From: SZUA-442 sp051011415 | Lineage (GTDB): Bacteria > Actinomycetota > Acidimicrobiia > Spongiisociales > UBA5794 | Direction: 5' to 3' | DNA: 64,000 nucleotides | Assembly: GCA_051011415.1 (NCBI GenBank) | Contig: JBPCTY010000002.1 | Coordinates: 10,373 to 74,372, forward strand | Shown: in pieces, positions 44,687 through 52,080 of the stretch | Numbering within the stretch: position 1 is the first letter of the stretch | Layout of the letters: each line of letters begins with the position of its first letter | Position numbers and translations under genes: made by a program | The notes under the pieces: generated by a model | Database searches by the model: none | Told to the model about the DNA's origin: nothing | Seen by the model: the letters and a program-made list of their open reading frames with translations, nothing else

Positions 44687-45807
44687 GCTTGGTCTCCAAG
44701 GCAGATACCGAGGTCTCGTGCCGATGCAACCCATGGGTGGTCAATGGGGACCATCCTTCGTCGACCTGCTACCTCGTCGAGCGGGATCGTCCGGGCGCCA
44801 TCGCCGTCGCTAGCGACCATGACTCTGAATTCCTCTCGGGCGATGGTACGGGTCGCCGCTGTGCCGAGACAGGTTGCGAGTATCCGGTCAACTGGGGAGG
44901 GAATTCCGCCCCGCTGGACGTGGCCAAGGATCGTGACTCGTGCATCGAGACCCGTGAGGTCCTCCAACTTGTGAGCGATGTCCACGGTCGTTGGACGAGC
45001 GTCGAAGAGCTTACGCGCTTTCTTCCGTAGAGCTTTGCGGTCGTCGTCATCCTCAGCGACGGCTTTTTGCACATTGATTGACTCGATGCGTGCCGTTCGA
45101 TCCTGATCGACCGCTCCCTCTGCGACGGCGATGATGGAGAAGCGGCTCCCAGCGGTTCGTCGATTTGCGATAGATTGTGCAACGACTTCGAGCGAGTACG
45201 GGATCTCTGGGATGAGGACAACATCTGCGCCGCCGCCCAATCCTGCCCCGAGGGTGAGCCAGCCGGCGTTGTGGCCCATGATCTCAACCACGATGATCCG
45301 GTGGTGGCTGTGAGCGGTGCTGTGGAGACGATCGACTGCATCGGTTGCGACGGTGAGCGCGGTGTCGAACCCGAATGTGCGGTCGGTACCCCAGACATCG
45401 TTGTCGATTGTCTTTGGCAGGGCGATCACGGGCATGCCCATGTCGGAGAGACGGAGAGCATTCTTCATGGTGCCGCCTCCGCCGAGGCATACGAGGGCGG
45501 AAAGCTGGTGTTCGTTGAACGTGTCGAGCATCGCACTGCGCATGTCGAGCTTCGACCCACCGACATCCATGCGGTGAACCTTGTCGCGCCCGGTGCCCAG
45601 GATGGTGCCCCCATGGGTGAGGATCCCGGACAACTCTTCCGAGTCGAGGCGGATCGAGCGGTCCTGCATCAGACCTCGGAAGCCGTCGAGAAAGCCAACG
45701 ACAGACCAGCCGTGCGAACGGATGGCGGACTTTCCGATCGCCCGGATAGCGGCGTTGAGCCCAGGGGCGTCTCCACCCGCGGTGAGGATTCCGATGCTCT
45801 GTGCCAA
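44683..45807 (-). CDS. 6-phosphofructokinase, GGGGT variant
   Basis: A 374-aa PfkA-type enzyme phosphorylating fructose-6-P in glycolysis. It starts at TTG 45807, five bases after AGGAGG, giving SIGILTAGGDAPGLNAAIR. Substrate motifs are PKTIDNDVWGTDRTFGFDTA, IMGHNAGWLTLGAG, IPEIPY and HVQRGG. The phosphoryl-donor loop reads CLGGGGTMKNA instead of GGDGS (ATP) or GGDDT (pyrophosphate), and PKT replaces PGT. These are features of a distinct clade; donor choice cannot be read from sequence. The divergent 320-base region holds the leader at 45841. Confidence 0.92.
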   Translation of the reverse strand: MAQSIGILTAGGDAPGLNAAIRAIGKSAIRSHGWSVVGFLDGFRGLMQDRSIRLDSEELSGILTHGGTILGTGRDKVHRMDVGGSKLDMRSAMLDTFNEHQLSALVCLGGGGTMKNALRLSDMGMPVIALPKTIDNDVWGTDRTFGFDTALTVATDAVDRLHSTAHSHHRIIVVEIMGHNAGWLTLGAGLGGGADVVLIPEIPYSLEVVAQSIANRRTAGSRFSIIAVAEGAVDQDRTARIESINVQKAVAEDDDDRKALRKKARKLFDARPTTVDIAHKLEDLTGLDARVTILGHVQRGGIPSPVDRILATCLGTAATRTIAREEFRVMVASDGDGARTIPLDEVAGRRRMVPIDHPWVASARDLGICLGDQA

Positions 45808-45840
45808 CCGCGCCTCCTGCGACGGGTGCACCCTAATCCC

Positions 45841-45869
45841 GTGACACGAGCGAGCAGTCGTGGCATGAT
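45841..45869 (+). promoter_or_regulatory. Sigma-70-type promoter with extended -10
   Basis: GTGACA (45841-45846), a 17-base spacer, then TGG-CATGAT (-10 at 45864-45869). This is the best promoter match seen in the window; transcription would start near 45876 and give a leader with the short ORF and hairpins that follow. Confidence 0.6.
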
Positions 45870-45900
45870 GGCGGTCCTGAGGAAGGAGGTGGTCCAGCAC

Positions 45901-45945
45901 ATGCACGAAAGTTCTTATAGGACCCAGGAGGTGGCCGAGCGCTAG
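45901..45945 (+). CDS. 14-aa putative leader peptide
   Basis: ATG CAC GAA AGT TCT TAT AGG ACC CAG GAG GTG GCC GAG CGC TAG encodes MHESSYRTQEVAER. AGGAAGGAGG lies eleven bases upstream, a very strong but slightly distant ribosome-binding site. GGTCC (45891-45895) before the ATG can pair with GGACC in the codons (45920-45924), so the start could be masked. The codons AGT, TCT, TAT and AGG are AT-rich for this genome. No other ORF of use is found in the gap. Whether it is translated is not known. Confidence 0.45.
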   Translation: MHESSYRTQEVAER

Positions 45946-46076
45946 CGCGATCGGACACAAATCCGAAAGTCGCGCTCCTCACACGAGGTAGGTGGCGACT
46001 TCCACTCGGACCACCGGAACCCGGAGTACTGCACGTTGGTCCCGTGCGGCGGCACTGCCGACGATGCTCCGGGTTC
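45944..46076 (+). ncRNA. Structured leader segment (several strong hairpins)
   Basis: Four elements follow the short ORF. AGCGCGA-TCGGA (45944-45955) pairs with TCCGA-AAG-TCGCGCT (45962-45976), 12 pairs with a three-base bulge, and includes the stop codon. CCTC/GAGG (45977-45988) is next. GGTGG (45991) pairs with CCACC (46011). GAACCCGGAG (46017-46026) pairs perfectly with CTCCGGGTTC (46067-46076) and encloses GCACG/CGTGC and CGGC/GCCG hairpins, a three-way junction. No T-run follows. It could be an attenuator or small RNA upstream of the 46129 operon. Confidence 0.4.
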
Positions 46077-46128
46077 TCACACGTCCACAGCACCATGGTC
46101 TCGTTGTCGGCTCGTCTATCTTCCGATC

Positions 46129-46896
46129 ATGGATACAGACCGATACCTCGCCGCAATCGAGATGGATGCGGCAATCATGCTGGCCGCAGCAACCGCCGTA
46201 CCGCTGGACACTCCCGTGCCGTCCTGCCCTGGTTGGACCATGCGCGACCTGATCGTCCACACTGGCGTGGTGCACCGTCACAAGACAGCGATTGTGCGAC
46301 ACGGTCTGATCGATGGCGCTGCTCCACAGCCGCCGGAGCCGACGTCGGACGAGATCCAATGGTTCGGAGATGGTGTCGACGAGATGCTTGCTGTGTTTCG
46401 GGCTGCTGATCTCGGACTTCCCACGTGGACCTGGTGCACACACGATCATGCAGCCGAGTGGTGGGTGCGACGGATGGCTCACGAGACGGCCATCCACGGG
46501 GCCGATGCGCTGATCACCACTGGCCAGTCGCCGCAATTGGATGAGTGGCTTGGCCTTGACGGCGTTGACGAACTGCTCGATGAGATGATGGTTGGTGCGC
46601 CGGATTGGGCAGAGGTAGCGGAGCTGGACAATGTCGTTGGCCTGCGGTCCGGAGACAGGGAGTGGCTGCTCCGACCCGCCACATTCTCGGGTACGTCGAC
46701 GGTGACTGGGAAGGCGTACGAAGACTTCTCGACCGTGATGTATGCCGAGGGTGAACCGGATGCCGTTGTCTCAACCGACGGGTCGACGATGGATCTGTGG
46801 CTCTGGGGGAGAGGCGACCTTGCAGCTGATCAAGTCGATGGCGATGAGTCGCTTGTTCTCCTGATTCGAGAGATCGCCGCGGAGTCGACCCAGTGA
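46129..46896 (+). CDS. Maleylpyruvate-isomerase-family (mycothiol-dependent type) protein
   Basis: A 255-aa protein of the MDMPI N-terminal, DinB-like fold: VPSCPGWTMRDLIVHTGVVHRH and WWVRRMAHETAIHGADAL carry the metal-binding His and Glu residues. A C-terminal domain (about 175-250) ends the protein. Members use mycothiol or an unknown cofactor for isomerisation or thiol transfer. TATCTT (46117-46122) is six bases before the ATG, so transcription may start here as well as at 45876. The stop overlaps the JAB gene. Confidence 0.85.
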   Translation: MDTDRYLAAIEMDAAIMLAAATAVPLDTPVPSCPGWTMRDLIVHTGVVHRHKTAIVRHGLIDGAAPQPPEPTSDEIQWFGDGVDEMLAVFRAADLGLPTWTWCTHDHAAEWWVRRMAHETAIHGADALITTGQSPQLDEWLGLDGVDELLDEMMVGAPDWAEVAELDNVVGLRSGDREWLLRPATFSGTSTVTGKAYEDFSTVMYAEGEPDAVVSTDGSTMDLWLWGRGDLAADQVDGDESLVLLIREIAAESTQ

Positions 46897-47501
46897 CCGA
46901 TCAGGTCACGGTTGCCACGTACCCATTCCGTTCGGACGCCGAGATCGGGAAGGCGCGGCTCGCTGCTGACGGAATTCGCTCAGCTGTCAAGGCAGACAAC
47001 GAGGGTGGGCTCAACCCTGGGTTCTACAAGGAGTACGGCGTGCGCCTCGAAGTGGCCGACTCGGATCTTGACGATGCACTCGACAGCCTTGGGATCGAAC
47101 GAGTCGAGGTGCCCCGTCCAATCGCAGAGGCGATCTATCGCCATGCCACCTCCGCGTATCCGAACGAGGCTTGCGGTCTGATCGCTGTTGACGATGGGGG
47201 AGAGTTGGTGTTTGCGGCTTGTCTCACCAATGCCGACAAGAGTCGCCACCGGTTCACCATCGATCCCCATGAGCACCATGGGATGGTGCGGCTATGTGAC
47301 CAGCGTGGCTGGACGATCGGTGCGTTGTTCCATAGCCATCCTGCAAGTGAGCCGTATCCGTCGCCAAGCGATCTTGACGGCGGTGGCGATCCCGAATGGT
47401 TGCACCTGCTGATCGGGCCAATGAACGGTCGGTCCGAGCTCAAGGGGTACCGCTTTGAGGGCGAGCAGGTCACTGAAGTGTCGGTGACGATCGGCGCATA
47501 G
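46893..47501 (+). CDS. DUF2007-JAB/MPN domain protein, Mec-like metallopeptidase
   Basis: A 202-aa fusion. Residues 1-72 (VTVATYPFRSDAEIGKARLA, RLEVADSDLDDALDSL) look like DUF2007, a small putative signal domain. Residues 78-200 form a JAB/MPN domain with NEACGLIAV (Glu), FHSHPASEPYPSPSDLD (zinc HxHxxxx...SxxD). Related M. tuberculosis Mec cleaves the sulfur-carrier CysO, and Mec sits in mec-cysO-cysM-...-rph-rdgB. Here rph and rdgB follow, but cysO and cysM are missing. It may free a different C-terminal Gly-Gly-type protein. Overlaps the previous gene by four bases. Confidence 0.85.
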   Translation: MTDQVTVATYPFRSDAEIGKARLAADGIRSAVKADNEGGLNPGFYKEYGVRLEVADSDLDDALDSLGIERVEVPRPIAEAIYRHATSAYPNEACGLIAVDDGGELVFAACLTNADKSRHRFTIDPHEHHGMVRLCDQRGWTIGALFHSHPASEPYPSPSDLDGGGDPEWLHLLIGPMNGRSELKGYRFEGEQVTEVSVTIGA

Positions 47502-47511
47502 ACTCGCCGCG

Positions 47512-47793
47512 ATGGCGAGATCGGAGCACAACAGGGAGGCGTACCGGGCTCTGTTCGGGTATGTGGGTGGCGCCCTTCAGGCCTTCGCCGGGTTGATGAT
47601 CGTCATCTCGTTCCCTGTCGCACCACCAGTGGTGATTGCCGTGCTTCTCGTTGCCCTTGTAGTGCTGTCCGTGTGGTCGTGGCGGGTCTATCCACGGAAC
47701 TTCATGATGCCGACACTCGTGGGTGTCCTGATGGCTGGCGCATGGATGGTCGTCGTTGGGCTCGGAGCCATGCTGCTGGGATGGGGACCATGA
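47512..47793 (+). CDS. Small membrane protein (two or three helices)
   Basis: A 93-aa protein with hydrophobic segments AFAGLMIVISFPVAPPVVIAV, LLVALVVLSVWSW and PTLVGVLMAGAWMVVVGLG. It lies in the mec-like to rph gene run and overlaps the MBL start by four bases. Function unknown; co-translation suggests it supports its neighbours at the membrane. Confidence 0.7.
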   Translation: MARSEHNREAYRALFGYVGGALQAFAGLMIVISFPVAPPVVIAVLLVALVVLSVWSWRVYPRNFMMPTLVGVLMAGAWMVVVGLGAMLLGWGP

Positions 47794-48542
47794 AGTTCAC
47801 CGTGCTTGGGTCGAACGCTGGGGCGCCGTCGCCGTCGAACCCCGGTTCCGGCTATCTCGTGCAGACGTCTTCGACATCGATCTGGATGGATGCGGGCCCG
47901 GGAACCTTCGCTGCCCTCTCCCAGATCATGGATCCGAGAGACATCGACGGCATGGTGCTTTCACACACCCACATTGATCACTGCGTTGATGCCCTTGGGA
48001 TGTTTGCCTACCTCGAGTACGGGCTCGGTGGTGGGAGGACGATGGATGTATACGCACCTCAGGGCACGACATCTCACCTCGCTGCGTTTGTGCGAGCCGA
48101 CGCCGACCATGTGTTTCATCGCAGGATGAAGGTGCGTGAGGTGGGGAGCGGCGATACCGGCGGAATTGGCGATGTGGAGCTCGCATTTGGCGACGCCGTT
48201 CACCCCGTTCCGGCGATGGTCACGAGGATGACCGGTGAGGGCTCATCGATGGTCTACTCGGGTGACACGGGACCTGGTGGAGATCTCATCGAGATGGCGA
48301 CGGGCGTCGACCTCCTCCTCGTTGAGGCGGCACTGCAGGGTGTCCGCGACCAGTCGACCTATCCGTTCCACCTCACGGCGCGCGAAGGCGGGGAGATCGC
48401 GTCGATGGCGGGAGTCAACCAACTGGTGCTCACCCACATCAACTTCACGAAGGACGTGCAACTCAGCATTGATCAGGCATCGAGTGCCTTCGTTGGTCCG
48501 ATCGAATACGCCGCACCCCAATCAGTTTTCGAAATGGAATGA
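47790..48542 (+). CDS. Metallo-beta-lactamase-fold protein, Rv1339-like
   Basis: A 250-aa MBL hydrolase: start FTVLGSNAGAPSPSNPGSGY, metal box MVLSHTHIDHCVDALG, then MVYSGDTGPGGDL and QLVLTHINF. The position directly before rph and rdgB matches M. tuberculosis Rv1339, reported as an atypical cyclic-nucleotide phosphodiesterase. Activity here is inferred from synteny and fold only. Confidence 0.85.
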   Translation: MKFTVLGSNAGAPSPSNPGSGYLVQTSSTSIWMDAGPGTFAALSQIMDPRDIDGMVLSHTHIDHCVDALGMFAYLEYGLGGGRTMDVYAPQGTTSHLAAFVRADADHVFHRRMKVREVGSGDTGGIGDVELAFGDAVHPVPAMVTRMTGEGSSMVYSGDTGPGGDLIEMATGVDLLLVEAALQGVRDQSTYPFHLTAREGGEIASMAGVNQLVLTHINFTKDVQLSIDQASSAFVGPIEYAAPQSVFEME

Positions 48543-49246
48543 GAGACATGCGAACCGATAGACAAGCAGACGAGTTGCGGCCAGTGAAGGTCACCCGAGG
48601 GTTCACAGAGATGACACCGGGTTCGGTGCTGATCGAGATGGGACGAACACGAGTGTTGTGCACGGTGTCGCTCGACGACGACGTGCCTCGTTGGATGAAG
48701 GGCTCGGGGACCGGTTGGGTCACCGCTGAGTACTCCATGCTGCCGGGTGCAAGCCCAAGCCGTATCAGACGCGATTCGATCAACGGCGGCAGGACGAAGG
48801 AGATCCAGCGCCTGATCGGCCGCTCGCTACGGGCAGCGGTCGACATGAACGCAATGGGTGAAGTCACAGCACGGATCGACTGCGATGTCCTCCAGGCGGA
48901 CGGCGGTACTCGAACCGCATCGATCACTGGTGCCTGGATCGCGCTCAACGATGCTTTCGCGGCGTGGGTTGCTGAGGGCAAGATGCAACAGAACCCGATC
49001 ATCCAGAATGTCGCTGCGATCTCTGTGGGTGTGCATGAGGGCAGCGCCCTCCTCGATCTCGACTATCCAGAGGATGTCGCTGTCGACGTGGACGCCAACA
49101 TCGTGATGACTGGGAGTGGGGACCTGATCGAAGTGCAGGGGACTGCCGAGGGTGCTCCGTTCTCGCGTGAGCTGCTCGACACGATGCTCGACTATGCGGC
49201 CAAGGGAATCGGTGAGCTTGTGACGCTCCAGAACGAGGCGTCGTGA
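48539..49246 (+). CDS. rph: Ribonuclease PH
   Basis: A 235-aa phosphorolytic 3'-5' exonuclease that trims tRNA ends. It has ADELRPVKVTRGFTEMTPG, SVLIEMGRTRVLCTVSL, TAEYSMLPGAS, RSLRAAVDMNAMGE, DCDVLQADGGTRTASITGA and IEVQGTAEGAPFSR, as in all RNase PH. ATG 48539 overlaps the MBL stop (ATGA) and gives the normal N-terminal length. Confidence 0.97.
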   Translation: MRDMRTDRQADELRPVKVTRGFTEMTPGSVLIEMGRTRVLCTVSLDDDVPRWMKGSGTGWVTAEYSMLPGASPSRIRRDSINGGRTKEIQRLIGRSLRAAVDMNAMGEVTARIDCDVLQADGGTRTASITGAWIALNDAFAAWVAEGKMQQNPIIQNVAAISVGVHEGSALLDLDYPEDVAVDVDANIVMTGSGDLIEVQGTAEGAPFSRELLDTMLDYAAKGIGELVTLQNEAS

Positions 49247-49833
49247 ATCGACCGCACGGTGTGGTCGTCGCTTCGAAGAACCCGGACAAGATCGCTGAGA
49301 TCGAGGCTGTTCTGGCCAACTTGGATCCGCCTATGACGGTGATACCGGGGCACACCTGGGACGACGTTGATGAGACGGAGAGCACGCTTGAGGGGAACGC
49401 TCTGCTGAAGGCTCGCGCCGTGGTGGCTGCCACCGGTCACGCTGCTGTCGCTGACGACACGGGGCTCGAGGCAGCGGCGCTTGGCGGCGCACCAGGGGTT
49501 CACACTGCCCGATATGCGGGGCCGAATGCAACGTATGACGACAACGTATCGAAGATGTTGTCCGAGATGGCTGACGCGACGGATCGATCTGCCTCGTTCC
49601 GGACCGCCGTAGCCCTCGTGACGTCGGATGGCGAGAGCCTCGTGGTCCATGGTTCGCTCGACGGCGCAATCACTCTGGAACGGCGAGGAGACGGCGGTTT
49701 CGGCTACGACCCGATCTTCGAGGTTGATGGCCGCACGCTCGCTGAGATCCCTCCGGCGGAGAAGAATTCGATGAGTCATCGAGCCAGGGCTCTGCTTGCG
49801 CTCGCAGACGCACTGGCAAGCCTGCCCCATTAG
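49243..49833 (+). CDS. rdgB: dITP/XTP pyrophosphatase (RdgB/HAM1)
   Basis: A 196-aa nucleotide-pool enzyme that hydrolyses non-canonical ITP, dITP and XTP. Motifs: VVVASKNPDKIAEIEAVL, STLEGNALLKAR, VADDTGLEAAALGGAPGVHTARYAG, GGFGYDPIF and the C-terminal EKNSMSHRARAL. GTG start overlaps the rph stop by four bases; the pair is conserved together across many bacteria. Confidence 0.95.
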   Translation: MNRPHGVVVASKNPDKIAEIEAVLANLDPPMTVIPGHTWDDVDETESTLEGNALLKARAVVAATGHAAVADDTGLEAAALGGAPGVHTARYAGPNATYDDNVSKMLSEMADATDRSASFRTAVALVTSDGESLVVHGSLDGAITLERRGDGGFGYDPIFEVDGRTLAEIPPAEKNSMSHRARALLALADALASLPH

Positions 49834-49857
49834 GGTTTGGCACCGAAGGAGGCCCTG

Positions 49858-50316
49858 ATGCGCCGATTGGTCTTGATTACTGCCCTTGTCGCCCTGCTTG
49901 CTGCCGCTTGTGGTTCAAGCGATACCAGCGACACAGGGACACCACCGGACACTGGTCTGCCGGATAGCCCGGAGCGTTGTGAAGAACTCGATCCGCTTGT
50001 GCTCGACCATCTCCGATCCGGTTTGATCGTCGAAGCCAGCCTCCCGTGGGGCTTCTCCGTGAAGTCGACCGATTACGACGACGTGTGGATCGTTACTGCA
50101 GCGGTCGAAGCCGACGCGCTGACCGAGAAGGCCTTCGGCACCTGGGCGATTCGCGCTGGTGTGTGGCCGAGTTCGTACATCGGCACCGTTGAGGTTGACG
50201 AAATCGCAATGCGTATCACGGACTTCGGAGATGGCTCGATCGTCGTCACCGGAGCGACCGATGGGGTGCTCTCCGCCCAGGCATGCGCCCAGGCCCGGAT
50301 CGAAGCCGGAGGCTGA
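49858..50316 (+). CDS. Small lipoprotein of unknown function
   Basis: A 152-aa protein starting at ATG 49858 with AAGGAGG upstream. Lipobox LLAAAC gives lipid Cys near residue 18. The mature part (SDTSDTGTPPDTGLPDSP linker, then RCEELDPLVLDHLRSGLIVE, WIVTAAVEADALTEKAFGTW) has a single compact domain that I do not recognise. It closes the 46129-50316 operon. Confidence 0.7.
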   Translation: MRRLVLITALVALLAAACGSSDTSDTGTPPDTGLPDSPERCEELDPLVLDHLRSGLIVEASLPWGFSVKSTDYDDVWIVTAAVEADALTEKAFGTWAIRAGVWPSSYIGTVEVDEIAMRITDFGDGSIVVTGATDGVLSAQACAQARIEAGG

Positions 50317-50327
50317 CGGGGATAGTG

Positions 50328-50381
50328 GGTGCGGGTGCCCGGACTCGAACCGGGACGTCTCTCGACACCAGATCCTCAATC
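50328..50381 (-). pseudogene. Truncated tRNA-Leu (3' half)
   Basis: A 54-base stretch identical, but for one base, to the 3' half of the intact tRNA-Leu at 50517-50570. It contains acceptor 3' strand, T-arm, variable arm and the 3' side of the anticodon arm. The anticodon loop side reads TTGAGGA, so the parent anticodon would be GAG, not TAG. The D-arm and 5' acceptor are missing. It may be a remnant of a second leucine tRNA or of an integration event. Confidence 0.75.
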
Positions 50382-50515
50382 AGAAGAGCTCGTGGTTCCG
50401 TGGCGTGAGCTGTTTGGAGTGCGTCTACGGCGCCGACTGATTGCCAAGGAGAGGTCGGCTAACGGAGATTGGGACCCCGGGTGGTTCTCGAGTCGTGCGG
50501 TCAGTCCCGGGTGTT

Positions 50516-50601
50516 TGGTGCGGGTGCCCGGACTCGAACCGGGACGTCTCTCGACACCAGATCCTAAATCTGGCGCGTCTGCCAAATTCCGCCACACCCG
50601 C
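50516..50601 (-). tRNA. tRNA-Leu (anticodon UAG), CCA encoded
   Basis: The leftward strand folds as GCGGGTG acceptor (5' end at 50601), anticodon stem CCAGA, loop TTTAGGA, TCTGG, a long class II variable arm, T-loop GGTTCGAGTCC and CACCCGCACCA. The anticodon TAG reads CUN/CUA leucine codons. Confidence 0.93.
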
Positions 50602-50636
50602 CGGTGTGTCCGTGGATTCTGCCACGAAATAGCGAA

Positions 50637-50654
50637 GCCCCCGATGAGGGGGGC
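50637..50654 (-). terminator. Terminator-like hairpin between tRNA-Lys and tRNA-Leu
   Basis: GCCCCC (50637-50642) and GGGGGC (50649-50654) pair over six positions. On the leftward strand it is followed by TTCGCTATTT, so it could end the tRNA-Lys transcript. Confidence 0.5.
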
Positions 50655-50660
50655 CTCGAG

Positions 50661-50734
50661 TGGGTCGCCGGGGACTTGAACCCCGAACCTGTCGGTTAAG
50701 AGCCGAATGCTCTGCCAAATTGAGCTAGCGACCC
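50661..50734 (-). tRNA. tRNA-Lys (anticodon CUU)
   Basis: Leftward 74-base cloverleaf: acceptor GGGTCGC/GCGACCC with discriminator A, D-arm GCTCAATTTGGCAGAGC, anticodon loop CTCTTAA, T-arm GGGGTTCAAGTCCCC. One weak pair is seen at the base of the anticodon stem. CCA is not encoded. Confidence 0.92.
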
Positions 50735-50914
50735 GCCGTGGAGCATACCGACAGGCACCACCTATCCGCCGAGATTCCACGAACCCAGGGTTGCACGTAT
50801 CGGTTGGCGCTGAACCGTGGGCTGTAGGACTCGGTAGCGACCCGTGGAGCCCAGAGTTCGATGATGGTCGACGACACAGTTGAAACGCTGACTCGGTTGT
50901 GAAAGCGTCGCCAG

Positions 50915-51820
50915 GTGCCTCGCGATACACCCGTGTATGAGCTCGCCAGCCGCCAAGGCGGCATCGTCAGGAGAGAGCAGATACTCAAACTGGGTCTGTC
51001 GTCAGGACTCATTCAGCGGCGGGTGACAAGCGGATCCTGGAGCCGGGTTGCGAGCGGGGTCTATCGCGTTCTTAGATCGGACTCGAGACGAGATCTGTTG
51101 AGGGCGGCGATCACAGCCCTTCCGACAGCAACAGCTTCGCACCATTCTGCAGCTGATCTCCACGCGATCAAGAAGGTCCCGATCGAGGAGGTTGTCGTCT
51201 CGGTGCATTCGCGAACCACGCATCTGTTCGACGGTGTCGTGGTTCACAGGTGTTCTGATCTCGGACCGGTCGATCGAACCGTGATCGATGGCATCCCCGT
51301 CACCACACCTTCCAGAACCGTTGTTGATCTTGCTTCAAGTCTGGGACCACACCACCTGGCTGCGATCGTCGATGAAGCCGTCGCTGCCCAAGTTGTGAGA
51401 TGGATCGATATCGAGGAGGTCGTCGCGAGAATCGGTCGGAGGGGAAAGCCTGGGATCGCGGCCATGCGAGCTCTTCTCGCTGACAGAGTCGGCGATCGTC
51501 GCTCGACCTCAGTTCTGGAGTTGAGAGCAAACGCTCTTCTTGATTCAGCCAGTCTCCCTGCGTACCGCATCGAGTATGCGATTCCATGGGATCCAATTCG
51601 ACGCTTCGACGTGGCCTTCCCGGACCATAAGGTGGCTGTTGAGTGGGACTCCCGGCGATGGCACTCGCAGGCTGACGGGTTCCAGCGCGATCGCGAACGG
51701 GATCGCCAGGCAGCCGTTCATGGATGGATTGTTCTTCGGTTCACCTGGTCAGACGTCCGGAATTCGCCGCTCGATGTCACGGGTGTGATTCGTCAGACGC
51801 TGGAGCTCCGCTCGCCGTGA
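50915..51820 (+). CDS. AbiEi-like antitoxin-domain protein with C-terminal nuclease-like (DUF559/Vsr) domain
   Basis: A 301-aa protein from GTG 50915. The N-terminal winged helix (YELASRQGGIVRREQILKLG, SGLIQRRVTSGSWSRVASGVYRV) and middle (TTPSRTVVDLASSLGPHHLAAIVDEA) fit the AbiEi/type IV antitoxin layout. The C-terminal region RRFDVAFPDHKVAVEWDSRRWH, then QRDRERDRQAAVHGWIVLRFTW matches the PD-(D/E)xK-like DUF559 core, with Asp, and EWD as possible metal ligands. AbiEi usually pairs with the AbiEii nucleotidyltransferase toxin, which is not adjacent. It sits alone in a tRNA-flanked region, so defence or anti-mobile functions are possible. Confidence 0.8.
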   Translation: MPRDTPVYELASRQGGIVRREQILKLGLSSGLIQRRVTSGSWSRVASGVYRVLRSDSRRDLLRAAITALPTATASHHSAADLHAIKKVPIEEVVVSVHSRTTHLFDGVVVHRCSDLGPVDRTVIDGIPVTTPSRTVVDLASSLGPHHLAAIVDEAVAAQVVRWIDIEEVVARIGRRGKPGIAAMRALLADRVGDRRSTSVLELRANALLDSASLPAYRIEYAIPWDPIRRFDVAFPDHKVAVEWDSRRWHSQADGFQRDRERDRQAAVHGWIVLRFTWSDVRNSPLDVTGVIRQTLELRSP

Positions 51821-51961
51821 ACCTGGGGCTGTCGAGGTCGATTCCGACCCCCTCCGCCCATAGATCTGATACAACCGGTCAGTCCAACCCTGGGTTCGGG
51901 ATGTCTTGTGAAAGGAACCGGTGTTGATCTCGCGTGGGTTGCTGTATCTTCCCGTGCACAT

Positions 51962-52035
51962 CGGGCTGTGGCGCAGCTTGGAAGCGCACCTGCTTTGGGA
52001 GCAGGGGGTCGTCAGTTCAAATCTGACCAGCCCGA
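51962..52035 (+). tRNA. tRNA-Pro (anticodon UGG)
   Basis: CGGGCTG acceptor pairs with CAGCCCG, discriminator A; anticodon stem-loop CCTGC-TTTGGGA-GCAGG; T-arm CAGTTCAAATCTG. The 74 bases make a standard cloverleaf; CCA is not encoded. Confidence 0.95.
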
Positions 52036-52045
52036 CGGGGAACGA

Positions 52046-52080
52046 GCCCTCGCCTTTTTGGCGGGGGCCGTTTTCGTTTT
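52046..52080 (+). terminator. Intrinsic terminator of tRNA-Pro
   Basis: GCCCTCGCC (52046-52054), TTTTT loop, GGCGGGGGC (52060-52068), nine pairs including one G-T, then TTTTCGTTTT. It abuts the stop of the convergent methyltransferase gene. Confidence 0.85.

Noticed and set aside
45175..45945. Long rightward frame through the pfk gene ending at the short leader ORF
   Set aside because: It is antisense to phosphofructokinase; only the last 15 codons, with their own promoter and ribosome-binding site, are worth keeping.
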